The notes beneath the pieces are model-generated. The model searched no databases. It had not been told where the DNA came from and saw only the letters and a program-made list of their open reading frames with translations. A stretch of 43,808 bases of DNA, taken from assembly GCA_945861785.1 (NCBI GenBank), contig CAMAWD010000050.1, positions 1 to 43,808 on the forward strand, given 5' to 3'. The translations under genes were made by a program, and so were the position numbers. The stretch comes from Rhodoferax sp. OV413 (GTDB taxonomy: Bacteria; Pseudomonadota; Gammaproteobacteria; Burkholderiales; Burkholderiaceae_C). This document shows positions 34,551-42,759 of this stretch, piece by piece (position 1 is the first letter of the stretch; each line of letters opens with the position of its first letter).

Positions 34551-35531
34551 TCAGAATACTGGGCACCGCGCAAGATCGCGCGCAAGGCGAACCGGCCGTA
34601 CCCGCTCCAGGGTCTGCGACGGCAATTCGCCGAACATGGCCTGGTAGTCCCGCGCGAAGGCGCTCGGATGATCGAAGCCCCATTGCAGGCTGGCGTCCGT
34701 CACCGACCCGGTGCCCTGCTTGAGGCTGCGCCGCGCACCTCCCAGGCGCACGCTCTTGAGGTACTGCAGCGGACTGATCCCCAGCGCCTGCTCGAAGCAG
34801 TATTGCAGGGTGCGCCGTGGCAGTCCCAGTTCGGCGCACAAGGCCGCCACGTTGAGCGGCGTGTCGGCGCGCTCCTGCATCCATTGCTGCACCGTCGCCA
34901 GAGCCTGCTGCACGGTGCTGCGGCACATCAGGGACTTGGCCGGCACCGGTGCATCCTCGAATTTCAGCAAGGCCTCGGCCAGGCAGTCGAGCAGGGCCAG
35001 CCGGGCCCGCGGCAGGCGCTGCCGCTCCAGCGCCGGATCGAGCAGGGCCAGCATGGCGTCGACCAGTTCCTGGCGAATCCACAGCGGCAGGTGTCCCACG
35101 CGGGCAGAACGCAGCCGGCCGCCGCACCACAACTGGTGGCACTGGTCGAATTCGGCCAGCATCTGCCGTTGCACACTGACCACCAGCAGTTCGAAGGTCT
35201 CGGGAGTGCGCAGGTTCAGTCGGCGCGGCGCAAAAAACCCCATGACCTCGCGCTGCGCGGCCACCCTGGCGCCAAACGAGAACACGGCGCCGCTGGCCCG
35301 CACCGGAATGGCCAGGCCGACCATACGGCCATCGGTTTCTCCCTCCTGCAGGATCGCGCCCTGGGTGTGTTCGCGGTAGACCTGCACCGCGCCATCCGAA
35401 CCCAGCGTGAGGGCACCGCGGAACACGCCGCGCTCGAGCTTGGTATAGCGCTGGGTCCAGCCGGGCAGGGACATCGACAATTCATCCACGTCCGTCGTGC
35501 GGATCTGCTGGAGTTGCCAATCGGTGGACAT
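34551..35531 (-). CDS. AraC-family transcriptional regulator
   Basis: A 326-residue regulator. The C-terminal ~100 residues hold two helix-turn-helix motifs of the AraC/XylS type (LNVAALCAELGLPRRTLQYCFEQ and VTDASLQWGFDHPSAFARDYQAMFGELPSQTL). The N-terminal ~210 residues resemble the ligand-sensing part of EutR-like and related AraC proteins. Start ATG 35531 (MSTDWQLQQIRTTD) fits; the frame is open further upstream to 35858 but that is non-coding. It diverges from the aminotransferase gene across 169 bases, so it probably controls that operon. The inducer is unknown. Confidence 0.9.
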   Translation of the reverse strand: MSTDWQLQQIRTTDVDELSMSLPGWTQRYTKLERGVFRGALTLGSDGAVQVYREHTQGAILQEGETDGRMVGLAIPVRASGAVFSFGARVAAQREVMGFFAPRRLNLRTPETFELLVVSVQRQMLAEFDQCHQLWCGGRLRSARVGHLPLWIRQELVDAMLALLDPALERQRLPRARLALLDCLAEALLKFEDAPVPAKSLMCRSTVQQALATVQQWMQERADTPLNVAALCAELGLPRRTLQYCFEQALGISPLQYLKSVRLGGARRSLKQGTGSVTDASLQWGFDHPSAFARDYQAMFGELPSQTLERVRPVRLARDLARCPVF

Positions 35532-35700
35532 GCTGCGACGGGGACGGGTAAAGCGCTGGATAGTACCGTGAAGCGGCAACGCAACGTGCAGGACTAGGGG
35601 AAAACGAGTACACCCACGGGGCCAATGTTGCCGATTTTTGCTAGCCGGCAGGTTCTCACTGCGCCTACCATGCGCCACTACCCGGCTTGGAGACCACCCC
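35532..35700. promoter_or_regulatory. Divergent intergenic region between the AraC gene and the aminotransferase operon
   Basis: 169 bases without a gene. It must hold the promoters of both divergent genes, but I cannot pick out a convincing -35/-10 pair or an AraC-type direct repeat. A moderately AT-rich stretch (TTGCCGATTTTTGCTAG, about 35628-35644) and a GGAG before the aminotransferase ATG are the only features seen. Confidence 0.4.
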
Positions 35701-37083
35701 ATGAATGCGCCATTGCCCCATGCTGAACACGCCGCGGTCGCGCCCAGCATCACCAACCCGATGCTGCACCCCATGGTGGACCCGAAGCTGCCCGAGCGCA
35801 GCCCAGCCATGTGTATTGCACGCGGAGACGGCGTGTATGTGTTCGACGAAGCCGGCAAGCGCTACCTCGACACCGTGGCATCCTTGTGGAACGTGAACGT
35901 CGGGCACAACCGGCCAGAAATCCGCGCAGCCATCGTCGCGCAGCTCGACAAGCTGGCGTATTACTCCACCTTCGTGAACACCACCAATGCACCGGCCGCG
36001 GAACTTGCCACGCGCCTGATGGCGATGTTTGCGCCGGAAAAGATGGCACGCGTGATGTTCAGCTCGGGCGGCTCGGATGCGGTGGAAACCGCCATCAAGC
36101 TGGCGCGCCAGTACTGGAAGCTCGAAGGCCATGCGGACCGGGTCAAGATCCTGTCACTCAAACTGGGTTACCACGGGGTGCATTTCGGCGGTGCCTCGGC
36201 CAACGGCAATCCGCTGTTCCGCGTGGCCTACGAGCCGCTGATGCCCGGCTTCTTCCAGGTCGAGGGGCCCTATGCCTATCGCAACCCGTGGGGGGCCACG
36301 TCCGAGGAGCAGCTACTTGCGTTTTCGCTGGCGGAGCTCGAGCGGACGATCCAGTACCAGGGCCCGTCCACCATTGCCGCGTTCATGGCCGAGCCGGTGC
36401 AGGGCGCCGGCGGAGTGATCGTTCCGCCGGCGGGCTACTGGGCAGGCATGCGCCGCATCCTCGACCAATACGGCATTCTGCTGATCTCCGACGAAGTAGT
36501 GACCGGGTTCGGCCGCATCGGCAGCCTGTGCGGCGCACGTGCATGGGGGGTGGCGCCCGACATCATGGCCATGGCCAAGGGCATCAATTCGGGCTACGTC
36601 CCGTTGGGCGCGACGCTGCTCAACGACCGCGTCGCCAACGCATGGAAGCGCGACCATCCGCTTGCAGCCGTGATGCATGGTTATACCTATTCCGGTCATC
36701 CCCTGGCCTGCGCTGCGGCCAACGCGAACCTGGACATCGTCGTGGCCGAGGACCTGCCCGGCAACGCGGCAGCTGTGGGCACCTACATGATGGGGCGGCT
36801 GCGCGAATTTGACCGCTACCCCATGGTCGGCGACATCCGCGGCAAGGGCCTGATGGCGGCGCTCGAACTGGTCAAGGACCGGTCCACCAAACAGCCGCTG
36901 CTGATGGCCGAGGCACCGGCGCAAAAGCTGGTGCAAGTCGCCCGCGATGCGGGTGCCATCGTGCGCATCCAGGGCAACCGGCTGATCATTTCACCACCCC
37001 TGGTGTTTACCCGCGCGCATGTGGACGAGATGGTGGCGATCCTGCACACCGCAGTCGCACAAGCACAAGCCGCCGCCGGCTGA
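35701..37083 (+). CDS. Class III (omega-amino acid/pyruvate type) aminotransferase
   Basis: A 460-residue PLP-dependent class III aminotransferase (aspartate aminotransferase family protein). Landmarks are YLDTVASLWNVNVGHNRPEI, the PLP-phosphate segment SSGGSDAVETAIKLARQY, the Asp ring contact in LLISDEVVTGFGRIG and the Schiff-base Lys in AMAKGINSGYVPLGA. Such enzymes move the amino group of omega-amino acids, polyamines, taurine or amine alcohols to pyruvate or 2-oxoglutarate. ATG 35701 follows GGAG. It heads the operon with tctCBA, a deacetylase-like enzyme and an amidase, suggesting deamination of an amine released from an acylated precursor. The substrate is inferred, not seen. Confidence 0.92.
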   Translation: MNAPLPHAEHAAVAPSITNPMLHPMVDPKLPERSPAMCIARGDGVYVFDEAGKRYLDTVASLWNVNVGHNRPEIRAAIVAQLDKLAYYSTFVNTTNAPAAELATRLMAMFAPEKMARVMFSSGGSDAVETAIKLARQYWKLEGHADRVKILSLKLGYHGVHFGGASANGNPLFRVAYEPLMPGFFQVEGPYAYRNPWGATSEEQLLAFSLAELERTIQYQGPSTIAAFMAEPVQGAGGVIVPPAGYWAGMRRILDQYGILLISDEVVTGFGRIGSLCGARAWGVAPDIMAMAKGINSGYVPLGATLLNDRVANAWKRDHPLAAVMHGYTYSGHPLACAAANANLDIVVAEDLPGNAAAVGTYMMGRLREFDRYPMVGDIRGKGLMAALELVKDRSTKQPLLMAEAPAQKLVQVARDAGAIVRIQGNRLIISPPLVFTRAHVDEMVAILHTAVAQAQAAAG

Positions 37084-37130
37084 GTCCCCCGTTATCCGTT
37101 ATAGCCCCAACCCATCGAAAGGACTGCGTC

Positions 37131-38084
37131 ATGAATAAATTGCTCACCCTACTTGGTCTCGCCCTCGCCGTGGTCGGACCCATGCCGGCGACAGCACAGG
37201 ACAAATGGCCCAGCAAGACGATCGAGATCATCTATCCCTACCCGCCCGGCAACGACACCGATGCGGTGTTGCGCGTGGTGGCCGAGGGCATGAGCAAGCG
37301 CCTGGGCGTGGCGGTGCAGGTGATCAACAAGCCCGGCGGTGGCGGCGTGGTTGGTTTTGGCGAGATGGTGCGCGCCAAGCCGGACGGCTACACCATCGGC
37401 ACATGGACGCCCGGGCCCGGCATCTCGCAGATCGTGGCTGGCAATACCCCTTACAAGCAGACCGACTACGTCGCCGTGGCGGGATTACACGCCAATGACT
37501 TCGTGCTGGCAGCACGTGGCAATATCCCGGCCAGCAATCTGAAGGAGTTTGGCGAGTGGGCCAGGAAGAGCGGCAAACCGATCATCGTGGGCAGTTACGC
37601 ACCAGCGGCCGTGCCGGCGCTGATGGCCGCCAAGATCGCCAAGAAGGATGGTTGGCAGTACAAGGTGGTGGCATTCGGCAACCCGGGAGCCAAGGAACTG
37701 GTGGCCGGCGATGCCGACCTCACCACCACCGGCGCCGAGATGGTGTCGTCCTATGTGAAGGATGGACAGGTCAAGGTGTTGTCGGCCTGGACGATTGAGC
37801 GCAACCCGATCATGCCGAAGGTCGCGACTGCCAAGGAAGAAGGTTATGGTGACATCTACCTGTGGACCGGAATGGCCGCTCCTGTCGGCGTTCCCAAGGA
37901 TATCTTGAACCGACTTTCGAGCGTGATCGCTGAGTCGCTCAAAGACAAGGCGGTGGTCGACATGCTTGCCAAAATTGGCGTTCCAGCCACGTTCATGACC
38001 AGCGAACAAATGTCCCGACAAATCGCCGGCGACACCAAATGGATCTCCGAGCTGATGACCGAACTCGGGTTTGCGAAAAAGTAA
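37131..38084 (+). CDS. tctC: Tripartite tricarboxylate transporter substrate-binding protein TctC
   Basis: A 317-residue periplasmic binding protein with a Sec signal peptide (LLTLLGLALAVVGPMPATAQ, cleavage near Ala22-Gln23). Family motifs are IEIIYPYPPGNDTDAVLR, VINKPGGGGVVG and the VAGDADLTTTGAEM region. Unlike the two orphan copies upstream, it is followed directly by tctB and tctA, making a complete transporter. The RBS AAGGA lies before ATG 37131. Its TAA overlaps the tctB ATG by one base. The ligand is a carboxylate; the neighbouring amine and amide enzymes suggest an N-containing carboxylate. Confidence 0.93.
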   Translation: MNKLLTLLGLALAVVGPMPATAQDKWPSKTIEIIYPYPPGNDTDAVLRVVAEGMSKRLGVAVQVINKPGGGGVVGFGEMVRAKPDGYTIGTWTPGPGISQIVAGNTPYKQTDYVAVAGLHANDFVLAARGNIPASNLKEFGEWARKSGKPIIVGSYAPAAVPALMAAKIAKKDGWQYKVVAFGNPGAKELVAGDADLTTTGAEMVSSYVKDGQVKVLSAWTIERNPIMPKVATAKEEGYGDIYLWTGMAAPVGVPKDILNRLSSVIAESLKDKAVVDMLAKIGVPATFMTSEQMSRQIAGDTKWISELMTELGFAKK

Positions 38085-38581
38085 TGGCCGACGCTGGCGG
38101 CCGGCGGCCTGCCACGACCCCGGACGAACTGCTGTTGGTCGGCCTCGTGCTGGTTGCCGCGCTGCTCGCGTGGTCGACCGGCTCGCTGATCATCCCTTAC
38201 CCGTTCAAGGCGCCGTGGTATGAATCCTCGGCCTTGTTCCCCCGCATCACACTGGGGATGGCGATGCTCGGTGGTCTGATGGAACTGCTGGTGCGACGGC
38301 GTGGCGCGCAGCAGGATGCAGTGGGCACCGAGGAACTGGATTCGAGCGCCGCCAACCTCTGGCAGGCCGGCATTGCGGTCTGCTTGTTCGTTGCCTACGC
38401 CCTGGCCATTCCGTGGCTGGGTTACGCCACCTGCACGCTGCTGTTCGTGTCGCTGACCGGATGGGCGCTCGGCTTGCGGCTGCGCGAGCTTCTGCTGATC
38501 GCGGTGCCCCTGACGGTCGGCATGTGGCTGGTGTTCGTGCTGGTACTGAAGGTCGCCTTCGGACACGGCCTGCTGCCCTGA
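38084..38581 (+). CDS. tctB: Tripartite tricarboxylate transporter small membrane subunit TctB
   Basis: A 165-residue membrane protein with about four hydrophobic segments (LLLVGLVLVAALLAW; LFPRITLGMAMLGGLMELLV; a segment around IAVCLFVAYALAIPWLGYA; and LLLIAVPLTVGMWLVFVLVL). This is the TctB pattern. It is the small membrane component between the TctC binding protein and the TctA permease. Start ATG 38084 overlaps the tctC stop (TAATG); the longer frame from 38039 is read-through. tctA follows after nine bases. Confidence 0.88.
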   Translation: MADAGGRRPATTPDELLLVGLVLVAALLAWSTGSLIIPYPFKAPWYESSALFPRITLGMAMLGGLMELLVRRRGAQQDAVGTEELDSSAANLWQAGIAVCLFVAYALAIPWLGYATCTLLFVSLTGWALGLRLRELLLIAVPLTVGMWLVFVLVLKVAFGHGLLP

Positions 38582-38590
38582 GGCGCCGAT

Positions 38591-40102
38591 ATGGATTTCA
38601 TCAACAGCCTGGCGCAGGGCTTTTCCACCATCGGCACCTGGCCCGTGGTGGTGGCCATGGTGGTCGGCTCGGTGATCGGCATCGTCGTGGGGGTGCTGCC
38701 GGGTGTCGGCCCGGGCGTGACGATCGCCGTGATGCTGCCGTTCACCTACGGCATGACACCGATGGCCGGCATCTCGCTGCTGCTGGGTGTGTACGTCGGA
38801 TCCTACCCGGGCGGCGCCGTCACCTCGATCCTGATCCGCACGCCGGGCGAGGCCTCGTCGATCATGACCATGTTCGACGGCTACCCGATGGCCAAGCGCG
38901 GCGAGGCCCAGCGCGCGCTGTCGCTGGCATTCATGGCCTCCTTCATTGGCGGCATGGCCAGCGCGCTGCTGCTCGGAATCGCCGCCAAGCCGGTGGCCAG
39001 TTTCGCCGCACGTTTCGGCGCCGCCGAAGGTGTGATGGCCATCGTGCTGGCGGCGCTGTGCGTGGGCAAGGCCTACCAGAAGCAGTTCGGCTCGGCGCTG
39101 ATGATGATGGGCCTGGGTTTCTTCCTGGCATCGGTGGGTATCGACCCGAACTCGAACGAACAGCGTTACACCTTCGGCAGCGCCGACATGCTCAGCGGCA
39201 TTCCGCTGGTGCCGGTGGTGGTGGGCCTGTTCGGCCTGGCGCAGGCGCTGGTGATGGTGAGTTCGCCGGTGCCAACTTTCGACGCCAGCCTGATCGCCAA
39301 GGCCGGCCTGTCGTGGCGCGCCTTCCTGGAGCCGTTCAAATACCCGCGCTCCCTGGGCAAGGGCCTGTTCCTGGGCACGGCGATCGGCATCCTGCCGGCT
39401 GTGGGTGCGGCACTTTCCACGTCGATGGCCTATTTCTGGGCCAAACGCGGCGCCAAGGACCCGACGCCGTTTGGCGAAGGCAACCCGGAGGGCATTGTGG
39501 CCGCCGAAGCTGCCAACAACTCCAACTCTGGCGGCGCCATGATCACCGTGCTGGCGCTCGGCATTCCGGGTGATGCGATGACCGCCATCATCATGGGCGT
39601 GTTCGTGGTGCATGGCATCGTGCCCGGGCCGTCGCTGTTCGCCGACAGGCCAGAAATCGTGAACGGCATCTTTGCCGGCTTGCTGGTGCTCAACGTGCTG
39701 GTGATGTTGATGCTGATCTGGGGCGTGAAGTACCTGGCGCGTCTGGCCTACGTGAACCCGCGCAAGCTCGGGTTGGTGATCCTGGCCCTGTGCCTGGTGG
39801 GTGCGTATTCGTCCGCGAACTCCTGGTACTTCGTCTGGTTGGCGTTGGTGTTCGGTGTCTTCGGCCTGGTCTGCGCACGCTGCCACATCCCGACCATCCC
39901 GATGGTGCTGGGCATGGTCATGGGCGACACCTTGGAGGCCAATCTGCGCCAGGTGCTGTCGGTCAGCGAAGGCTCGTTCATGCCCTTCATCACGCGCCCG
40001 CTGGCCGCCTGGATGGTGGCGTTGACCCTGCTGATCCTGTTCTGGCCACTGGTACAGCGTGCACTCGACCGGTTCTGGCCACACAAGAAGGCTCCCCCAT
40101 GA
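38591..40102 (+). CDS. tctA: Tripartite tricarboxylate transporter large permease TctA
   Basis: A 503-residue permease with about twelve membrane segments. The conserved TctA signatures are present: GIVVGVLPGVGPGVTIAVMLP near the N-terminus, YVGSYPGGAVTSILIRTPGEASS, and the second GIPGDAMTAIIMG loop. It should drive secondary uptake of a carboxylate delivered by TctC. It overlaps the HDAC-like gene downstream by four bases (ATGA), tying transport to that hydrolase. Length and motifs are normal. Confidence 0.95.
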   Translation: MDFINSLAQGFSTIGTWPVVVAMVVGSVIGIVVGVLPGVGPGVTIAVMLPFTYGMTPMAGISLLLGVYVGSYPGGAVTSILIRTPGEASSIMTMFDGYPMAKRGEAQRALSLAFMASFIGGMASALLLGIAAKPVASFAARFGAAEGVMAIVLAALCVGKAYQKQFGSALMMMGLGFFLASVGIDPNSNEQRYTFGSADMLSGIPLVPVVVGLFGLAQALVMVSSPVPTFDASLIAKAGLSWRAFLEPFKYPRSLGKGLFLGTAIGILPAVGAALSTSMAYFWAKRGAKDPTPFGEGNPEGIVAAEAANNSNSGGAMITVLALGIPGDAMTAIIMGVFVVHGIVPGPSLFADRPEIVNGIFAGLLVLNVLVMLMLIWGVKYLARLAYVNPRKLGLVILALCLVGAYSSANSWYFVWLALVFGVFGLVCARCHIPTIPMVLGMVMGDTLEANLRQVLSVSEGSFMPFITRPLAAWMVALTLLILFWPLVQRALDRFWPHKKAPP

Positions 40103-41214
40103 AAACCGGATTCGTCACCGATGAACGCTGCTTTTGGCACGACCCGGGCAACTATGCGCTGATGCTCAAGCCCGGCGGCTACATCGAACCCTACAACCGG
40201 CACATCGAAAACCCCGATCCGAAACGGCGCCTGCTCAACCTGGTGCAGGTGAGTGGGCTTGCCGACCAGCTGACCCGCCTGGCCTCGCGCGATGCAAGCG
40301 TGGACGAGTTGTTGTGGTTGCACACGCAACGCCACGTGGCACATGTACAGGCAGTGGCGGCCTCCGGTGGCGGCGAACTCGGCATCGGTGCGCCGATTTC
40401 CTCCAATGGCTGGGACTGCGCACTGCGTTCGGCGGGCTGCGGCCTGGCCGCGGTGCAAGCCGTGATGGACGGCACCGTACAACATGCCTACGCCCTGACC
40501 CGCCCACCCGGCCACCACGCCGAGCCTGATCGCTCCATGGGTTTTTGCGTGTTCGCCAATGCCGCACTTGCCGCCGAGTACGCGATCCGGCACCATGGCC
40601 TGCAGCGGGTGGCCATCGTGGACTGGGATGTACATTTCGGCAACGGCACGCAGGCCTGTTTCGAGGGCCGCCGGGACGTGCTCAACATCTCGGTGCACCA
40701 GCAGGCGGGGTACCACCAGGTCACCGGCGAAGCCGACGAGATCGGGACGGGGGCCGGGCAGGGCTACAGCCTGAACGTGCCGCTGCCGCCGGGCTGCGGT
40801 TTCGGCGCCTACCGCGATGCGTTCGAACGCATCGTGGTACCGGCGCTGGACGCGTTTGCGCCGCAGCTCGTCATCATTGCGTGCGGCTATGATGCCGGCA
40901 AGTTCGACCCGCTCGGGCGCATGCTGCTCGACGACGTGGCGTTCCGCTGGCTGACGCAATGCGTGGCCGACGTGGCACAGCGGCATGCAGGCGGGCGACT
41001 GGTCCTGTTGCATGAAGGCGGCTACTGCCCGGTGTCGGTGCCGTTCTGGGGCATGGCAGTGCTGGAGGAACTGTCGGGCATTCACACCGACGTGGTCTGC
41101 CCGTTCACGGTGCAGCATGACAAGACGCCGGGCCAGCGGCTGGCGCCGGAGCAGCAGCGGCTGGTGACGGCACTGGCAGCGCATTTCGAGTCAGTCCGGC
41201 AACTGTACTGGTGA
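40099..41214 (+). CDS. Histone deacetylase / acetylpolyamine amidohydrolase family protein (class II-like)
   Basis: A 371-residue zinc deacetylase-like amidohydrolase. Catalytic residues are all visible: the His pair in RPPGHHAEPDRSMGFC (His139-His140), zinc ligands Asp177 and His179 in DWDVHFGNGTQ, the third zinc Asp in ACGYDAGKFDP, and the transition-state Tyr in LHEGGYCP. In bacteria such enzymes deacetylate acetylpolyamines, other N-acyl amines or acetoin-pathway substrates. Start ATG 40099 overlaps the tctA stop. The context (aminotransferase, carboxylate transporter, amidase) suggests it removes an acyl group from an imported amide. Substrate specificity cannot be read from the sequence. 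Confidence 0.92.
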   Translation: MKTGFVTDERCFWHDPGNYALMLKPGGYIEPYNRHIENPDPKRRLLNLVQVSGLADQLTRLASRDASVDELLWLHTQRHVAHVQAVAASGGGELGIGAPISSNGWDCALRSAGCGLAAVQAVMDGTVQHAYALTRPPGHHAEPDRSMGFCVFANAALAAEYAIRHHGLQRVAIVDWDVHFGNGTQACFEGRRDVLNISVHQQAGYHQVTGEADEIGTGAGQGYSLNVPLPPGCGFGAYRDAFERIVVPALDAFAPQLVIIACGYDAGKFDPLGRMLLDDVAFRWLTQCVADVAQRHAGGRLVLLHEGGYCPVSVPFWGMAVLEELSGIHTDVVCPFTVQHDKTPGQRLAPEQQRLVTALAAHFESVRQLYW

Positions 41215-41233
41215 TGGGGAGTACGCTCGCATG

Positions 41234-41251
41234 ATGCCGTCGCTTCGGCAT
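41234..41251 (+). other. Short hairpin between the deacetylase-like gene and the amidase
   Basis: ATGCCG pairs perfectly with CGGCAT around a six-base loop (TCGCTT) in the 57-base gap. No T-run follows. It may be a weak terminator or a processing/stability hairpin between the two cistrons. Confidence 0.3.
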
Positions 41252-41271
41252 GCCAACCGGGAGCCAACACC

Positions 41272-42729
41272 ATGCCAGACACCACCAACAGCCTGACCGA
41301 CCTGAGCGGCGCCGATCTCAGCGCCAGGATCCACGCGCGCGAGCTATCGTGCCGTGAAGTCATGCAGGCGTTCCTGGCGCAGGTCGACCGGCTGAACCCG
41401 CAATTCAACGCCATCGTGAGCCGGGTGGACCCCGATGTCCTGCTGCACCAGGCTGACGCCTGCGACCACGAACTGGCGGCTGGCACCAGCCGTGGCTGGA
41501 TGCATGGATTCCCGATGGCGATCAAGGACCTCTGCGCGACGGCCGGTGTGTGCACCACGCGGGGCTCTCCATTGCTGGCCCGGCATGTACCCACCCACGA
41601 CGACCTGATGGTGCAGCGCATGAAGGCCGCCGGTGGCATCCTGATCGGCAAGACCAACACCCCGGAGTTCGGTCTGGGCTCGCATACCTACAACCCGGTC
41701 TTCGGCATCACCCGCAACGCCTGGGACAGCGACAAATGTGCCGGAGGCTCCAGCGGGGGTGCCGCAGTGGCGCTGGCACTGCGCATGTTGCCCGTGGCCG
41801 ATGGCAGCGACATGATGGGCTCGTTGCGCAATCCGGCGGCATTCAACCATGTATTCGGGCTGCGGCCCAGCCAGGGGCGGGTTCCGTCCTGGCCCAAACC
41901 GGAACAGTGGCTGGCCCAACTGGGAACGGAGGGGCCGATGGGCCGCACGGTCGAAGACGTGGCGCGGCTGCTGATGGTGCAAGCCGGGCGGGATGACCGC
42001 GTGCCACTGTCGATCGCTGGCTCCTGGCCCAGCGCGCCGCTGGACCTCTCATCGCTCGATCTGCGCAAGACGCGAATCGCCTGGCTCGGCAACCTGGATG
42101 GTCACCTCGCCATGGAACCCGGAATACTGGAATTGTGCGAGTCGGCGCTGCAAGTTCTGGTCAATGACGGTTGCCAGGTTGAGGCGGTGGCACCGCCCTT
42201 CGCACCAGGCAGTGTCTGGGAGACCTGGCTCACCTGGCGACGCTGGCTGGTGGCGGCCAATCTGCGCGAGTACTGGGTCAACCCATCGACGCGGGCGCAA
42301 CTCAAGCCCGAAGCCTGCTGGGAGGTGGAACAGGGTGAACGCCTGTCAGCCACCGATGTGCACCGGGCGGGGGTTGCCCGCAGCCACTTCTACCAGCAGC
42401 TGCTGGGGCTGTTGGACACCCACGACTTCATCGCGCTTCCCGCGGCGCAGGTATGGCCTTTCGAGGCCGGGTTGCATTGGCCCAAGACCATCGGCGGACG
42501 CGCCATGGACACCTACCACCGGTGGATGGAAGTGGTCATCTACGCGACGCTGGCCGGGCTGCCAGCCATCAGCGTGCCCGTGGGCTTCGACAGCACTGGC
42601 CGCTTGCCCATGGGCATGCAGCTGATCGGCAGGCCGCATGCGGATCTGGCGGTGCTTCAACTGGCACGCGCCCATGAAACACGCTCCGAAACCCGGCTGA
42701 CCCGCAGACCCCCAGCACTCGGTGAATAA
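41272..42729 (+). CDS. Amidase (amidase-signature family)
   Basis: A 485-residue amidase-signature enzyme with the Ser-cisSer-Lys triad: Lys85 in PMAIKDLCAT, cis-Ser161 in AGGSSGGAAVA and nucleophile Ser184 in GSDMMGSLRNPAAF. It hydrolyses a carboxamide or N-acyl bond; the substrate range of the family is wide (indoleacetamide, aryl acylamides, glutamyl-tRNA, urea derivatives). It is cytoplasmic, with no signal peptide. It follows the HDAC-like gene after 57 bases on the same strand, so it is likely part of the same operon. Together the two provide two different amide-cleaving enzymes for one imported compound or class. Confidence 0.92.
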   Translation: MPDTTNSLTDLSGADLSARIHARELSCREVMQAFLAQVDRLNPQFNAIVSRVDPDVLLHQADACDHELAAGTSRGWMHGFPMAIKDLCATAGVCTTRGSPLLARHVPTHDDLMVQRMKAAGGILIGKTNTPEFGLGSHTYNPVFGITRNAWDSDKCAGGSSGGAAVALALRMLPVADGSDMMGSLRNPAAFNHVFGLRPSQGRVPSWPKPEQWLAQLGTEGPMGRTVEDVARLLMVQAGRDDRVPLSIAGSWPSAPLDLSSLDLRKTRIAWLGNLDGHLAMEPGILELCESALQVLVNDGCQVEAVAPPFAPGSVWETWLTWRRWLVAANLREYWVNPSTRAQLKPEACWEVEQGERLSATDVHRAGVARSHFYQQLLGLLDTHDFIALPAAQVWPFEAGLHWPKTIGGRAMDTYHRWMEVVIYATLAGLPAISVPVGFDSTGRLPMGMQLIGRPHADLAVLQLARAHETRSETRLTRRPPALGE

Positions 42730-42736
42730 CCCCGCA

Positions 42737-42757
42737 TTTGCCGGCTTTGGCGGCAAA
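42737..42757 (+). other. Perfect stem-loop abutting the diguanylate cyclase start codon
   Basis: TTTGCCG (42737-42743) pairs perfectly with CGGCAAA (42751-42757) around a seven-base loop; the arm ends two bases before the ATG at 42760. No Shine-Dalgarno sequence is visible there. It could end amidase transcription, mask initiation of the cyclase, or show that the true cyclase start is further downstream (GTG 42799), behind a possible -10 (TGTTAAAC, just after 42760). Confidence 0.4.
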
Positions 42758-42759
42758 CC

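Noticed and set aside
37856-40084. Minus-strand frame of 742 codons rich in His and Gln
   Set aside because: Antisense to tctB and tctA; the composition is the mirror of hydrophobic codons in the membrane proteins.
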